Assembly (NCBI GenBank): GCA_963813725.1
Contig: CAWFAI010000016.1
Span: 1-64,000 of the forward strand
Direction of reading: 5' to 3'
Length of the DNA: 64,000 nt
DNA from: VGBV01 sp963813725
Lineage (GTDB): Bacteria; Actinomycetota; Thermoleophilia; Solirubrobacterales; 70-9
The notes under the pieces were generated by a model. That model had not been told where the DNA came from, made no database searches, and was given only the letters and a program-made list of their open reading frames with translations. The position numbers and the translations under genes are program-made. The stretch's first letter is position 1. Every line of letters starts with the position of its first letter. Below are positions 24,329 to 33,404 of this stretch, one piece after another.

Positions 24329-25961
24329 CGGCGCCAAGGCCGTCGATCGTCCTCACGTCCCTGAGCGGAGTACCTCGAACGCTGACCCGGCGATCGAGCT
24401 GGGAGCCGCGGTGCCTACGGCGCTCGAGGAGGTGCTCGTGCTCGACTTCGGCGGCCAGTACTCCCAGCTGATCGCCCGGCGCATCAGGGAGTGCGGGGTG
24501 TTCAGCGAGCTGCTGCCCCACGACACGCCGCTGGAGCGGATCTCCGAGCGGGCGCCGAAGGCGCTGGTGCTCTCGGGAGGCCCAGCGTCGGTCTATGCCG
24601 AGAACGCGCCCGCCCTGCGGACCGAGCTGCTGGAGCTGGGGATCCCGGTGCTGGGCATCTGCTACGGCATGCAGCTGATGGCGAAGGAGCTGGGGGGCCG
24701 AGTCGAACAGGCGCCGGCCGGGGAGTTCGGCCGCACCGAGCTGACCCTCCGCGACGGGGGAGGGAAGCTGCTCGAGGGCCTGCCCGCCGAGCAGCAGTGC
24801 TGGATGAGCCACCGAGACACGGTCTTCGAGCCGCCGCCCGGCTTCGGCGCCCTCGCGTCCAGTCCCGAGTCGCCCGTGGCCGCCTTCGAGTCAGCCGACC
24901 GAGGCCTATACGGGATCCAGTTCCACCCCGAGGTGGTTCACACCCCGCACGGCACCGAGGTCCTGACCCGCTTCCTGCGCGAGATCTCGGGCTGCACCGA
25001 GCGCTGGTCGCCCGCCTCGGTGATCGACGAGCAGGTCGAGGCGATCCGTGCCCAGGTCGGCGAGGCGCGCGCCATCTGCGGCCTCTCCGGCGGGGTCGAC
25101 TCGGCCACCGCCGCGCTGCTGGTCCACCGCGCGATCGGCGACCGCCTCACCTGCGTCTTCGTCGACCACGGGATGATGCGCAAGGACGAGGCCTCGCAGG
25201 TGGTCGAGGCCTTCCGTGACCGCCTCGGGGTGCCGCTGGTCCACGTGGACGCCGTCGACCGCTTCCTCGACCGGCTCGCCGGGGTGGACGACCCCGAAAC
25301 CAAGCGCAAGATCATCGGCGAGGAGTTCATCCGCGTCTTCGAGGAGCAGGCGGCCAAGATCGAGGACGCGCGCTTCCTGGTCCAGGGCACCCTCTACTCC
25401 GACGTGATCGAGTCCGGCGGGGACGGCCGCGAGGCCGCCACGATCAAGTCCCACCACAACGTCGGCGGCCTGCCCGAGGAGATGGAGATGGAGCTGGTCG
25501 AGCCGCTGCGGACGCTCTTCAAGGACGAGGTCCGCGTGGTGGCGGCCGAGCTCGGCCTGCCCGAGCGCTTCGTCTGGCGCCAGCCCTTCCCGGGCCCCGG
25601 CCTCGCGATCCGCGTGGTCGGAGGCGAGGTCACGCGCGAGCGCCTCGACATCCTCCGCGAGGCCGACGCCATCCTCCAGGACGAGATCCGCGCCGCCGGC
25701 CTTTACCGCGAGCTTTGGCAGTCCTTCTGCGTCCTCCCGGTGATCCGCTCGGTGGGCGTCCAGGGCGACGAGCGCTCATACGCCTACCCGATCGTGATCC
25801 GCGCGGTCACCTCCGACGACGCCATGACCGCCGACTGGGCCCGCCTGCCCTACGACCTGCTCGAGCGGGCCTCCAACCGCATCATCAACGAGGTCCGCGG
25901 CGTCAACCGCGTCACCCTGGACATCACCTCGAAGCCCCCCGGCACGATCGAGTGGGAATAG
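24321..25961 (+). CDS. guaA: GMP synthase (glutamine-hydrolysing)
   Basis: Converts XMP to GMP with glutamine and ATP; 546 residues. The N-terminal glutamine amidotransferase has VLDFGGQYSQLIARRIRECGVFSELLPHD, the catalytic Cys in GICYGMQLMAKELGG and the His/Glu in GIQFHPEVVHTPHG. The ATP pyrophosphatase domain begins with the P-loop CGLSGGVDSATAALLVHRAIG. The C-terminal dimerisation domain has RQPFPGPGLAIRVVGGEVT and ends SKPPGTIEWE. The first about 35 residues are an extra, low-conservation leader, so a later start is possible. It is coupled to guaB3. Confidence 0.94.
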   Translation: MTDGAKAVDRPHVPERSTSNADPAIELGAAVPTALEEVLVLDFGGQYSQLIARRIRECGVFSELLPHDTPLERISERAPKALVLSGGPASVYAENAPALRTELLELGIPVLGICYGMQLMAKELGGRVEQAPAGEFGRTELTLRDGGGKLLEGLPAEQQCWMSHRDTVFEPPPGFGALASSPESPVAAFESADRGLYGIQFHPEVVHTPHGTEVLTRFLREISGCTERWSPASVIDEQVEAIRAQVGEARAICGLSGGVDSATAALLVHRAIGDRLTCVFVDHGMMRKDEASQVVEAFRDRLGVPLVHVDAVDRFLDRLAGVDDPETKRKIIGEEFIRVFEEQAAKIEDARFLVQGTLYSDVIESGGDGREAATIKSHHNVGGLPEEMEMELVEPLRTLFKDEVRVVAAELGLPERFVWRQPFPGPGLAIRVVGGEVTRERLDILREADAILQDEIRAAGLYRELWQSFCVLPVIRSVGVQGDERSYAYPIVIRAVTSDDAMTADWARLPYDLLERASNRIINEVRGVNRVTLDITSKPPGTIEWE

Positions 25962-25999
25962 CCGCGCGGGCATAGCCGCGCAGGGTCGGCGGCGAGGGC

Positions 26000-26866
26000 C
26001 TAGCTGAAGGAGTCCCAGTACTTCACGGTCGGCACGGGGTCGATCGGCTTGCCGCCCGTGTACCAACCCGCGCCGACCCAGATCTCGAAGTGCAGGTGGC
26101 AGCCCGATGCGTTGCCGGTCTGGCCGACCCGGCCGACCTCCTGGCCCGTGGTCACCTGCTGGCCCTTGGCGACCGAGGCGGGCTTCTTCAGGTGCATGTA
26201 GGCGTAGTCCTGCTTGATTCCCGCGGCGTCGATGACGACGTAGTTGCCGGCGGAGCCCTGGTAGGCCTTGGCCTTGACGACGCCGCTGTGGGCGGCGACC
26301 AGCGGGCTGCCGCAGGCGGCGAAGATGTCCACGCCCTGGTGGGAGTGGCCGGCGCGCGGGGCCCCGAAGCCGTCGCCGTAGGTGTGCGGGGCCTGCAGCG
26401 GGAAGCGATACTGGGCCTGGATCGCCTTCAGTTCGGCGTTCGTGCCGACCGTGAAGGCGACGCTGGAGTCGTGGACCTGGCCGAAGCCGTCGGCGATGCG
26501 GACGGGGCCGGTGACGGCGCCCTTGACGACCTTGGAGAGGACGGCGCCGCTGGGCCTCACGACCGGGTCCTTGTCCTTGGCGCGGGTGCCGTCGGCGCGG
26601 GGGAGGGAGACCAGGGTGACGCTGCCCAGGTCGGTGCCGAGCAGGCGGATCTTGGACTTGGCCACACCCTTGTCGGGGGCGATGCAGCGGGTGACGCACT
26701 GGATCGAGAGCACCTGGGGGTCGCCGGGCGCGGTGGTGCCGCCGCCGACCTGGGCGCTCGCCGCGCCGGCGCCGATCACGGGGAGGGCCCCCGCCAGCGC
26801 GAGAACGACGGCGACCCGCTTGTGAGCGGCGCCACGGGCTGGCGTGTGAGCGGGTGCCTCGGTCAC
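26000..26866 (-). CDS. Secreted M23-family peptidase (LytM-like)
   Basis: Zinc peptidase that cuts peptidoglycan cross-bridges or stems; 288 residues from GTG 26866, with GGAG 6 bases upstream. It has an N-terminal signal peptide (KRVAVVLALAGALPVIGAGAASA), an Ig-like middle part (QVLSIQCVTRCIAPDKG...SKIRLLGTDLGSVTLVSL) and the M23 domain. Zinc ligands are in HSHQGVDIFAACGSPLVAAHSG (HxGxD type) and HLHFEIW, with the catalytic His in YAYMHLKKPASVAKGQQV. It is controlled by the c-di-AMP riboswitch that fills its leader. The exported position fits wall remodelling. Confidence 0.92.
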   Translation of the reverse strand: MTEAPAHTPARGAAHKRVAVVLALAGALPVIGAGAASAQVGGGTTAPGDPQVLSIQCVTRCIAPDKGVAKSKIRLLGTDLGSVTLVSLPRADGTRAKDKDPVVRPSGAVLSKVVKGAVTGPVRIADGFGQVHDSSVAFTVGTNAELKAIQAQYRFPLQAPHTYGDGFGAPRAGHSHQGVDIFAACGSPLVAAHSGVVKAKAYQGSAGNYVVIDAAGIKQDYAYMHLKKPASVAKGQQVTTGQEVGRVGQTGNASGCHLHFEIWVGAGWYTGGKPIDPVPTVKYWDSFS

Positions 26867-26875
26867 TCTTTCTCC

Positions 26876-27005
26876 GGCCTACGGGGTTAGCTGGCGGGCT
26901 CGCGCCGAAAGAGCGGCGCTACGACCAACATGCCTGTCGATTCGCCCCCGGGAGCAAGATGACCTGCACCCGATGGTTCCCCCGCTCCCGACCGGCGTGC
27001 CGACC
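26876..27005 (-). ncRNA. c-di-AMP riboswitch (ydaO-yuaA class)
   Basis: Read on the minus strand, the leader carries in order the conserved pieces of the ydaO-yuaA class: AGCGGGGGAACC, CCCGGGGGCGAATC, GGTCGTAGCGCCGC, a CUUUC-capped hairpin, GCGCGAGCC and CGCCAGCTAACCCCGTAGGC. The same blocks are arranged alike in the Bacillus ydaO leader (GGGGGACCC, GGGUGAAUC, GGUAGGGC...GAAAGCCCGAAUCCGUCAGCUAACCUCGUAAGC). In actinobacteria this class is known upstream of wall hydrolase genes and is an OFF switch for c-di-AMP. It ends about 10 bases before the M23 gene start. Confidence 0.92.
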
Positions 27006-27030
27006 GGGATTGGGCCTCTGTTGGCGCGGC

Positions 27031-27036
27031 AGTATA
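27031..27036 (-). promoter_or_regulatory. -10 box of the riboswitch-M23 transcript
   Basis: TATACT on the minus strand, placed to start transcription near 27024, about 20 bases before the riboswitch fold. With this start the leader is about 160 nucleotides long. Confidence 0.6.
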
Positions 27037-27096
27037 ACGTCGGCTGGGGAGGCCATTTGAGTCGACGAGGGACGCCCCGAGTCCTGCCGCGCTGGC

Positions 27097-27102
27097 TATC
27101 AT
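27097..27102 (+). promoter_or_regulatory. -10 box of rplM-rpsI
   Basis: TATCAT, placed to start transcription near 27110, which leaves only a hairpin and a T-tract between the transcript start and the rplM ATG. Confidence 0.5.
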
Positions 27103-27111
27103 GCGCCCTCG

Positions 27112-27136
27112 GCCGCGCCTCGGCGCGGCGCTTTTT
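27112..27136 (+). promoter_or_regulatory. Terminator-like hairpin and T-tract abutting the rplM start codon
   Basis: GCCGCGCC-TC-GGCGCGGC is a perfect 8-bp palindrome, followed by GCTTTTT and then directly by ATG 27137. No ribosome binding site exists. The placement suggests attenuation or translational control of the L13-S9 operon by structure at the very 5' end of the message. Confidence 0.6.
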
Positions 27137-27640
27137 ATGAGCGCAGCCACCGCACAAGAGACCGATCAGAAGGCCGCCGCCAAGGGCGGCCAGAAGGCCG
27201 ACGTCCAGAAGACCTATCAAGCGAACGCGCAGGACCGCGAGCGCGACTGGTACCTGGTTGACGCCGACGGCAAGACCCTGGGCCGGCTGGCGACCCAGAT
27301 CGCCGATGTCCTGCGCGGGAAGACCAAGCCCACCTACACCCCTCACGTCGACGTCGGCGACTTCGTCATCGTCGTCAACGCCGCCAAGATCCACGTGACC
27401 GGCAACAAGCGCGAGTCCAAGCTCTACTGGCGCCACAGCGGCTACCCGGGCGGGATCCGCTCGCGGACGCTCGGCGACATGCTCGAGCGCCGGCCCGAGG
27501 AGGTCATCCGCAAGGCCGTGAAGGGGATGCTGCCGCGCAACCGCCTGGCCCGCCAGCAGCTGACCAAGCTCAAGGTCTACGCCGGGGCCGACCACCCGCA
27601 CCAGGCCCAGAAGCCCGAGAAGCTGGAGATCGAAACCTGA
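27137..27640 (+). CDS. rplM: Ribosomal protein L13 with N-terminal extension
   Basis: 167 residues. The L13 core runs from RDWYLVDADGKTLGRLATQIADVLRGKTKPTYTPHVDVGDFVIVVNA to KLKVYAGADHPHQAQKPEKLEI, with the typical SGYPGGIRSRTLGDMLERRPEEVIRKAVKGMLPRNRLARQQ. Before it is an additional stretch of about 30 polar residues (SAATAQETDQKAAAKGGQKADVQKTYQANAQD). It is the first gene of the usual L13-S9 pair, and its TGA overlaps the rpsI ATG (TGATG). Confidence 0.94.
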   Translation: MSAATAQETDQKAAAKGGQKADVQKTYQANAQDRERDWYLVDADGKTLGRLATQIADVLRGKTKPTYTPHVDVGDFVIVVNAAKIHVTGNKRESKLYWRHSGYPGGIRSRTLGDMLERRPEEVIRKAVKGMLPRNRLARQQLTKLKVYAGADHPHQAQKPEKLEIET

Positions 27641-28522
27641 TGGCCGACGAAGAGCAGCAGAACGGCGAGCAGCCCGACGCGCCCGACGCGCCGGAGACCC
27701 CCGACGTCCCCGACTCGCCGGACGCCCCGCTCGAGCCAGAGACTTCAGAGCCCGGCACCGAGGACCCCGCCCCCGAGCAGCAGGTGTCCGAGGCCACCGA
27801 TCAGGCGCCCACCGCCGAGCCGGCCCCCGAGGCCGCGCAGGAGGGGGAGCAGCCCGCCGAGGAGGACGCGCGGCGAGGAGCAGCCCGCCGAGAAGCCGGC
27901 GGCCGAGGGGAAGAAGGGCGACGACAAGGGCGACGCCAAGAAGGAGAAGAAGCCCGAGGTCGTACCCGGCGCCGAGCTCGACCCGATCGCGATCGAGTCG
28001 GAGAAGCCGATGGACGCCGAGGAGCGCGCCCGCAAGGAGGCCGAGGAGGAGGAGCGCGCCCGCCGCGAAGCCGAGGCCTTCGCCGACTCCGACGAGGAGC
28101 AGCCCGTCGCGACCAAGGTCGCGAAGCTCTCGGGCGACGCCCGCTACCTCGCGACCGGCAAGCGCAAGTCGTCGGTTGCGCGGGTGATCATCACCCCGGG
28201 CAGCGGGGCGATCGAGGTCAACAAGCGCAAGCTCGACGAGTACTTCCCGCGGGTCTATCTGCAGTCGGTCGCCAAGCAGCCCCTGGTCCAGAGCGGCTAC
28301 GAGGGCAACGTCGATGTCCGGGTTCGCGTGCACGGGGGTGGCATCTCCGGTCAGGCGTCCGCCGTTCGGCACGGCATCGCCCGCGCGCTCTGCGACATCG
28401 ATCCCGAGCTGCGCATCGAGCTCAAGCGCCGCGGCATGCTGACCCGGGACGCCCGGGTCAAGGAGCGCCGCAAGGCGGGCCTCAAGAAGGCGCGCAAGCG
28501 CCCGCAGTTCTCCAAGCGCTAG
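27640..28522 (+). CDS. rpsI: Ribosomal protein S9 with a very long acidic N-terminal extension (one frameshift)
   Basis: The S9 core is clear at the C-terminus: ARYLATGKRKSSVARVIITPGSGAIEVNKRKLDEYFP, ... GGGISGQASAVRHGIARAL, ... MLTRDARVKERRKAGLKKARKRPQFSKR. Upstream, in the frame set by ATG 27640, lies MADEEQQNGEQPDAPDAPETP and more Pro/Glu/Asp-rich sequence. After about 27870 the open frame shifts by one and goes on as EEQPAEKPAAEGKKGDDKGDAKKEKKPEVVPGAELD into the core. One extra base in GCGCGGCGAGG explains the break. The whole protein would be about 294 residues, against about 130 for ordinary S9. S9 is essential, so an error in the sequence is likelier than a dead gene. Confidence 0.88.
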
Positions 28523-28532
28523 CCGCCCGACA

Positions 28533-29840
28533 ATGGCGGAGCGCGAACTCTTCGGCACCGATGGCATTCGGGGGGCGGTCGGCGATTTCCTGACCGCCGA
28601 CCTGGCGATGAGGCTGGGCCGGGCAGTCGCGCTGGCCGTCGAGCCCGACAGGCCGAGGGCGCTGATCATCCGTGACACGCGCGAATCCGGGCCGATGCTC
28701 GAGGCCGCGCTCGCGGCCGGAATCGCCTCGGGCGGCGGCGACGCGATGACCGCGGGCGTGCTGCCGACGCCGGCGGCCTCGATCCTCGCCCGCCGCCTCG
28801 ACTTCGATTTCGCCGCGGTGGTCTCGGCCTCGCACAACCCCTACGGCGACAACGGCATCAAGTTCTTCGACCGGCGCGGGATCAAGCTCGACGACGCCGT
28901 CGAGGCCGAGGTCGAGCGCCGCCTGGATGACGACGGCGCCGAGCACGCCGGCTCGGTGACCGAGCTCGAGGGAGCGTTCGACGACTACATGCGCGAGCTG
29001 CGCTCGGCCTTCCCGCTCGACCTCTCCGGCCGCCGGATCGCGCTCGACTGCGCGAACGGCGCCACCTACCGGATCGCCCCGGCGGTCTTCGAGCGCCTCG
29101 GCGCCCAGGTGGACGCGATTGCGACCGAGCCCGACGGCCGCAACATCAACGACGGCTGCGGCGCCACCGCCCCCGACGCCCTGGCCCAGCGAGTCAAGGA
29201 TTCAGACGCCGAGATCGGCTTCGCCTTCGACGGCGACGGCGACCGGCTGATCGCCGTGGACGGCGAGGGCCGGGTCCACGACGGCGACGAGCTGATCGCG
29301 CTCGCGGCCCGCCATCTCAGGGCGGCCGGGGACCTGGGCGGCGGCGTCGCGGTCACGGTGATGACGAACTACGGCTTCCACCAGGCGCTCGGCGCCGAGG
29401 GCATCGAGATCGCCCAGACCCAGGTGGGAGACCGCTACGTGATCGAGGAGCTGCGCGAGCGCGACTGGAAGCTGGGCGGCGAGCAGTCGGGCCACATCAT
29501 CTGGACCGACTTCACTCCCACCGGGGACGGCGTCGCCGCGGCCCTGCTCACGCTCACGGCCCTGGGCGAGCGCCGCCTGGCGGACGTCGAGCCCTTCGAG
29601 CGCCTGCCGCAGCGCCTGGAGAACGTGCGCATCTCCGACCGCGGCGCGGTGGGGGAAGCGAAGGCGCTGTGGGACGCAGTCGAGCAGGAGAACTCGAAGC
29701 TCGAGGGCCGCGGCCGCGTGCTCGTCCGCCCTTCCGGCACCGAGCCGCTGCTGCGAGTCATGGTGGAGGCCCCGACCGAGGAGGAGTGCGAGCAGGTCTG
29801 CTCGCGCCTGGTCACGATCGTCGAGCGCGACCTCGCCTAG
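28533..29840 (+). CDS. glmM: Phosphoglucosamine mutase
   Basis: Converts glucosamine 6-phosphate to the 1-phosphate for UDP-GlcNAc synthesis; 435 residues. It opens LFGTDGIRGAVGDFLTADLA. The phosphorylated serine is Ser100 in VVSASHNPYGDNGIKFF, the metal loop is FDGDGDRLIAVD, the sugar loop GGEQSGHIIWTD and the phosphate loop RPSGTEPLLRVMVEA. It lies 11 bases behind rpsI and is followed by glmS, so two consecutive steps of amino-sugar synthesis are adjacent. Confidence 0.94.
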   Translation: MAERELFGTDGIRGAVGDFLTADLAMRLGRAVALAVEPDRPRALIIRDTRESGPMLEAALAAGIASGGGDAMTAGVLPTPAASILARRLDFDFAAVVSASHNPYGDNGIKFFDRRGIKLDDAVEAEVERRLDDDGAEHAGSVTELEGAFDDYMRELRSAFPLDLSGRRIALDCANGATYRIAPAVFERLGAQVDAIATEPDGRNINDGCGATAPDALAQRVKDSDAEIGFAFDGDGDRLIAVDGEGRVHDGDELIALAARHLRAAGDLGGGVAVTVMTNYGFHQALGAEGIEIAQTQVGDRYVIEELRERDWKLGGEQSGHIIWTDFTPTGDGVAAALLTLTALGERRLADVEPFERLPQRLENVRISDRGAVGEAKALWDAVEQENSKLEGRGRVLVRPSGTEPLLRVMVEAPTEEECEQVCSRLVTIVERDLA

Positions 29841-29882
29841 CGCGGGGCAGGATCAATCGCGACCCCTGGAGGGGCTTGCGGC

Positions 29883-29888
29883 TACCCT
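29883..29888 (+). promoter_or_regulatory. -10 box of glmS, near-leaderless
   Basis: TACCCT lies 12 bases before ATG 29901, with no ribosome binding site. The same TACCCT context (GCTACCCTG) recurs before infA. Confidence 0.45.
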
Positions 29889-29900
29889 GTGTCGCCTCTT

Positions 29901-31763
29901 ATGTGCGGCATAGTCGGATATGTAGGTGACCGACCGTGCCGGGACCTGCTGATCGCCGGGCTCGAGAAGCTCGAGTACCGGGGTTATGACTCGGCGGGGG
30001 TCTCGGTGATTTCGGACGGAGAGATCGACAGCGTGCGCGCCGTCGGCAACCTCGCGAACCTGCGCGAGGCGATGGAGGAGCATTCCTCCAACGGCTCGGG
30101 CGCGGTCGCCGTCGCCACGACGCCGGCCACGACCGGCGTCGCCCACACGCGCTGGGCCACGCACGGGCGTGTGACCGAGGAGAACGCCCATCCGCACGGC
30201 GACTGCGACGACAAGATCCACATCGTCCTCAACGGCATCGTCGAGAACCACAGCGAGCTGCGCAAGGAGCTCGCCGACGACGGGCACGTGTTCAGCTCCG
30301 AGACCGACGCCGAGATCGTCAGCCACCTGATCGAGCGTCACTTCGACGGCGACCTGACGCTGGCGGTCCGCAAGGCCTTCGCCGACCTGCGCGGGCACTA
30401 CGCGTTCGTCGCGATGCACTCCGATCACCCCGAGGTGCTGGTCGCGGCCCGCAAGGAGTGCCCGCTGGTGATCGGCCTCGGCGAGGACGAGACCTTCGTC
30501 GCCTCGGCGATCCCCGCCTTCCTGGCCGAGACCAGGCGGGTGATGGAGATCGAGAACGGCGAGCTGGTCACGATCACCGCAGACGGCGCCGAGATCACAG
30601 ACGCTGAGGGCAACCCCGTCAGCCGCGACGAGGACGAGGTCAGCTGGGACGAGGACACGGCCGAGAAGGGCGGCTACGAAACCTTCATGATGAAGGAGAT
30701 CCACGAGCAGCCCGATGCGGTCGCCGAGACGATCACCGACCGGCTGCCGAGTCTGGACAGCGTCGACCTCTCCGAGCTCGAGCTCGAGGACGACTACCTG
30801 CGCAACATCGACCGCGTCGTGATCGTCGCCTGCGGCACCAGCTACCACGCCGGCCTGGTCGGGCGCTACGCGATCGAGCAGTGGGCCCGCGTTCCGGTCG
30901 AGATGGACATCGCCTCCGAGTACCGCTACCGCGACCCCGTGCTGCGCGAGAACGACCTGGTGATCGGTATCACCCAGTCGGGCGAAACGGCCGACACGCT
31001 GGCCGCGATGCGCCTCGCCCGCGAGGGCGGCGCCAAGGTCTTGGCGGTGACCAACGTGATGGGCAGCCAGGCGACCCGCGACTCCGACGCCGTGCTCTTC
31101 ACCCGCGCGGGCCTTGAGATCGGCGTCGCCGCCACCAAGACCTTCGTCAGCCAGGTGGCGGTCATGTACCTGCTCGGCCTGCGCCTCGCCGAGCTGCGAG
31201 GGACGATGCCCACCGAGCGCCTGGCCGAGCTGATCGCCGAGCTCAAGCACATCCCCTCGAAGATCGAGGAGACGATCGAGGTCGCCGACGAGCAGGTGCA
31301 GACGATCGCCGAGTCGCATCACCAGCGCAAGTTCTTCCTCTACCTGGGGCGGCACATCGGCCTGCCCGTCTGCCTCGAGGGTGCGTTGAAGCTGAAGGAG
31401 ATCTCCTACATACCCACCGACGCCTACGCGGCGGGCGAGATGAAGCACGGCCCGATCGCGCTGCTGGACGAGGAGACTCCGGTCGTCTGCGTGGCGACCG
31501 ACAGCCCGGTGCTGGAGAAGATGCTCTCCAACGTCGAGGAGGTCCGCGCCCGCGGCGCCGACGTGATCGCGATCGCGAGCGAGGGCTCCCAGCAGGTCGC
31601 CGAGGTCGCCGACCAGACGCTGTTCGTGCCCGAGGCCGACTGGATCCTGCAGCCGATTCTCGCCGTCGTGCCGCTGCAGCTGCTCGCGTACTACATCGCC
31701 CGGCTCAACGACCTCAACGTCGATCAGCCGCGCAACCTCGCGAAGACCGTCACGGTCGAGTAG
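29901..31763 (+). CDS. glmS: Glutamine-fructose-6-phosphate aminotransferase
   Basis: Makes glucosamine 6-phosphate from fructose 6-phosphate and glutamine; 620 residues. The start is fixed at ATG 29901 because the catalytic cysteine must follow the removed Met (MCGIVGYVGD). The glutaminase half continues YRGYDSAGVSVI...HTRWATHGRVTEENAHPH. The isomerase half has two SIS domains: VIVACGTSYHAGLVGRYAIEQWARVPVEMDIASEYRYR with GITQSGETADTLAAMRLA, then ALKLKEISYIPTDAYAAGEMKHGPIALLDEE, ending LAKTVTVE. It acts just before glmM. Confidence 0.95.
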   Translation: MCGIVGYVGDRPCRDLLIAGLEKLEYRGYDSAGVSVISDGEIDSVRAVGNLANLREAMEEHSSNGSGAVAVATTPATTGVAHTRWATHGRVTEENAHPHGDCDDKIHIVLNGIVENHSELRKELADDGHVFSSETDAEIVSHLIERHFDGDLTLAVRKAFADLRGHYAFVAMHSDHPEVLVAARKECPLVIGLGEDETFVASAIPAFLAETRRVMEIENGELVTITADGAEITDAEGNPVSRDEDEVSWDEDTAEKGGYETFMMKEIHEQPDAVAETITDRLPSLDSVDLSELELEDDYLRNIDRVVIVACGTSYHAGLVGRYAIEQWARVPVEMDIASEYRYRDPVLRENDLVIGITQSGETADTLAAMRLAREGGAKVLAVTNVMGSQATRDSDAVLFTRAGLEIGVAATKTFVSQVAVMYLLGLRLAELRGTMPTERLAELIAELKHIPSKIEETIEVADEQVQTIAESHHQRKFFLYLGRHIGLPVCLEGALKLKEISYIPTDAYAAGEMKHGPIALLDEETPVVCVATDSPVLEKMLSNVEEVRARGADVIAIASEGSQQVAEVADQTLFVPEADWILQPILAVVPLQLLAYYIARLNDLNVDQPRNLAKTVTVE

Positions 31764-31789
31764 CCGGCGGGTGAGCCCAGGCCGGTGGG

Positions 31790-31795
31790 TAGGAT
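31790..31795 (+). promoter_or_regulatory. -10 box, leaderless, for the DUF3352 lipoprotein gene
   Basis: TAGGAT lies 10 bases before GTG 31806. Confidence 0.5.
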
Positions 31796-31805
31796 TCCCG
31801 ACTTC

Positions 31806-33402
31806 GTGAGGCGCGGACTGACAGGCGTGCTCGTCCTGGGCGCGGTGGTTGCGGGTGCCGCGGGCTGCGGCGGCGACGATGAGGACGGGGCCGCCACGGA
31901 CCTGACCAAGTTCGCGCCCGCCGACGCGCCCATCTTCGTCGAGGGTTCAATCAGGCCCGAGGGCGAGCTGCAGGACTCGATCGAGTCGATCCTCGGGCGC
32001 TTCCCCGACGGCGATCAGGTCGGTGACGAGCTGATCAAGTCGATCAACGAGGGCGCCCGCGCCGAAGGCGAGGACTTCACCTACGAGGACGACATCGAGC
32101 CCTGGCTGGGCGAGCGCGCCGCGTTCTACGCCACCAGCTTCAAGTCCCACGCACCCTCGGCCGACGACGACAGCGCTACGGACCTCGGCGACGGCGCCTT
32201 CATCGCCGAGACGACCGACGAGGACGAGGCCCGCGAGAAGATCCGCGAGCTGGCCGAGGACGAGGGGGAGGTAACGGAGCGGGAGTACAACGGGGTCACC
32301 TACGAGCTCTCGCCCGACGGCGAGCGACCCCGGCGAGCTGGCCGCGTCGGCGGTCTTCGACGGCGTGGCGGTGGCCGGCTCCGAGCAGGGCGTCAAGGAC
32401 ACGATCGACGCAAGCCAGGGCGACTCGCTCTCGGGCAATACGGGATACGCCGAGTTCCGTGAGGAGCGCGGCTCGGACCTGCTCATGTCGGCCTACGCCG
32501 ACGTCGGCGCGCTCCTTGACGCGATCCCGCCCAGCCCCGAGTTCACCGCACAGCAGCGCGATGCATTGAAGAGCGCCTACGGCTCGTTCACCGAGCAGCC
32601 CGTGATGTTCGGGGCCGAGGTGACCTCCGAGGGGGCCACCTTCGACTTCCAGGGCGGCGAGACGCCCTTCGGGTCGGCCGGCGCCTCGGAGCTGCTGGAG
32701 GCCGGCTTCGAGGAATCGTGGTTCGCGGCCGCGGTCCCGGATCTCGGCAAGTCCTTCTCGCAGAGCTTCGAGCAGATCGCGTCCGCCGGAGTGCCCCAGA
32801 GCCAGGTCAACCAGATCGACTCGATGCTGCAGAAGCAGCTCGGGTTCAGCTTCGAGGACCTCGAAGGGATCGGGGACGTCGCGGTGTTCGCTTCGGGCGA
32901 GAGCCTGGTCGAGCTCCAGGTCGGCGGCATCGTCGAGGTTCCCGACGCCGCCACCCGCGACAAACTGCTGGAGGCGATCAGCGACGCGGCCCAGCGCTCC
33001 GGCGCCGGCAAGGTCACCCCGCTGACCGTCGAGGGGGCCGACGAGGGCTTCTCGATCCAGGTTCCGGATCTGCCGGTGCCGATCAACGTCGCCGCCTCCG
33101 GGGACCGGAGTCGCGATCGGCGCGGGTCCCGCCGCTCAGGCCCTGCTCAGCGGCGACGGAGGCCTGACGGCTCGGCGAGCTACGAGGCCGCATCCGAGGC
33201 CCTCGGCGAGGGCAGCTCGCTGGCGTTCCTGGTCGAGATGGATCCGATCGTGGACCTGGTCGAGTCGACCGGCCAGGACGATGCGGACTTCCAGGAGGCG
33301 AAGCCCTACCTGGAGGCGTTCGACTTCTTCGCCAGCGGCATCGAGAGCGCCGACGAGACCGAGACGCAGCGGTTCGTCGTCCGCCTCTCCGATTCCGAGT
33401 AG
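31806..33402 (+). CDS. DUF3352-type lipoprotein (three frameshifts)
   Basis: From GTG 31806 the protein begins with a lipoprotein signal (RRGLTGVLVLGAVVAGAAGC) and continues KFAPADAPIFVEGSIRPEGELQDSIESIL, the usual opening of DUF3352 proteins. The frame is lost near 32325, where the next frame continues DPGELAASAVFDGVAVAGSEQGV. It is lost again near 33104 and regained near 33168; the short middle piece reads VAIGAGPAAAQALLSGDGG-like in the third frame. The end is QRFVVRLSDSE. Repaired, it is about 530 residues, exported and lipid-anchored. Three single-base errors are more likely than decay, since every segment keeps coding character. Function unknown. Confidence 0.75.
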
Positions 33403-33404
33403 CG

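Noticed and set aside
29853..31448. A 531-codon open frame antisense to glmS
   Set aside because: It is the mirror of a well-supported gene. Its product is rich in Gly, Val, Leu, Arg and Asp with no recognisable motif. Long antisense frames are expected at this GC content.
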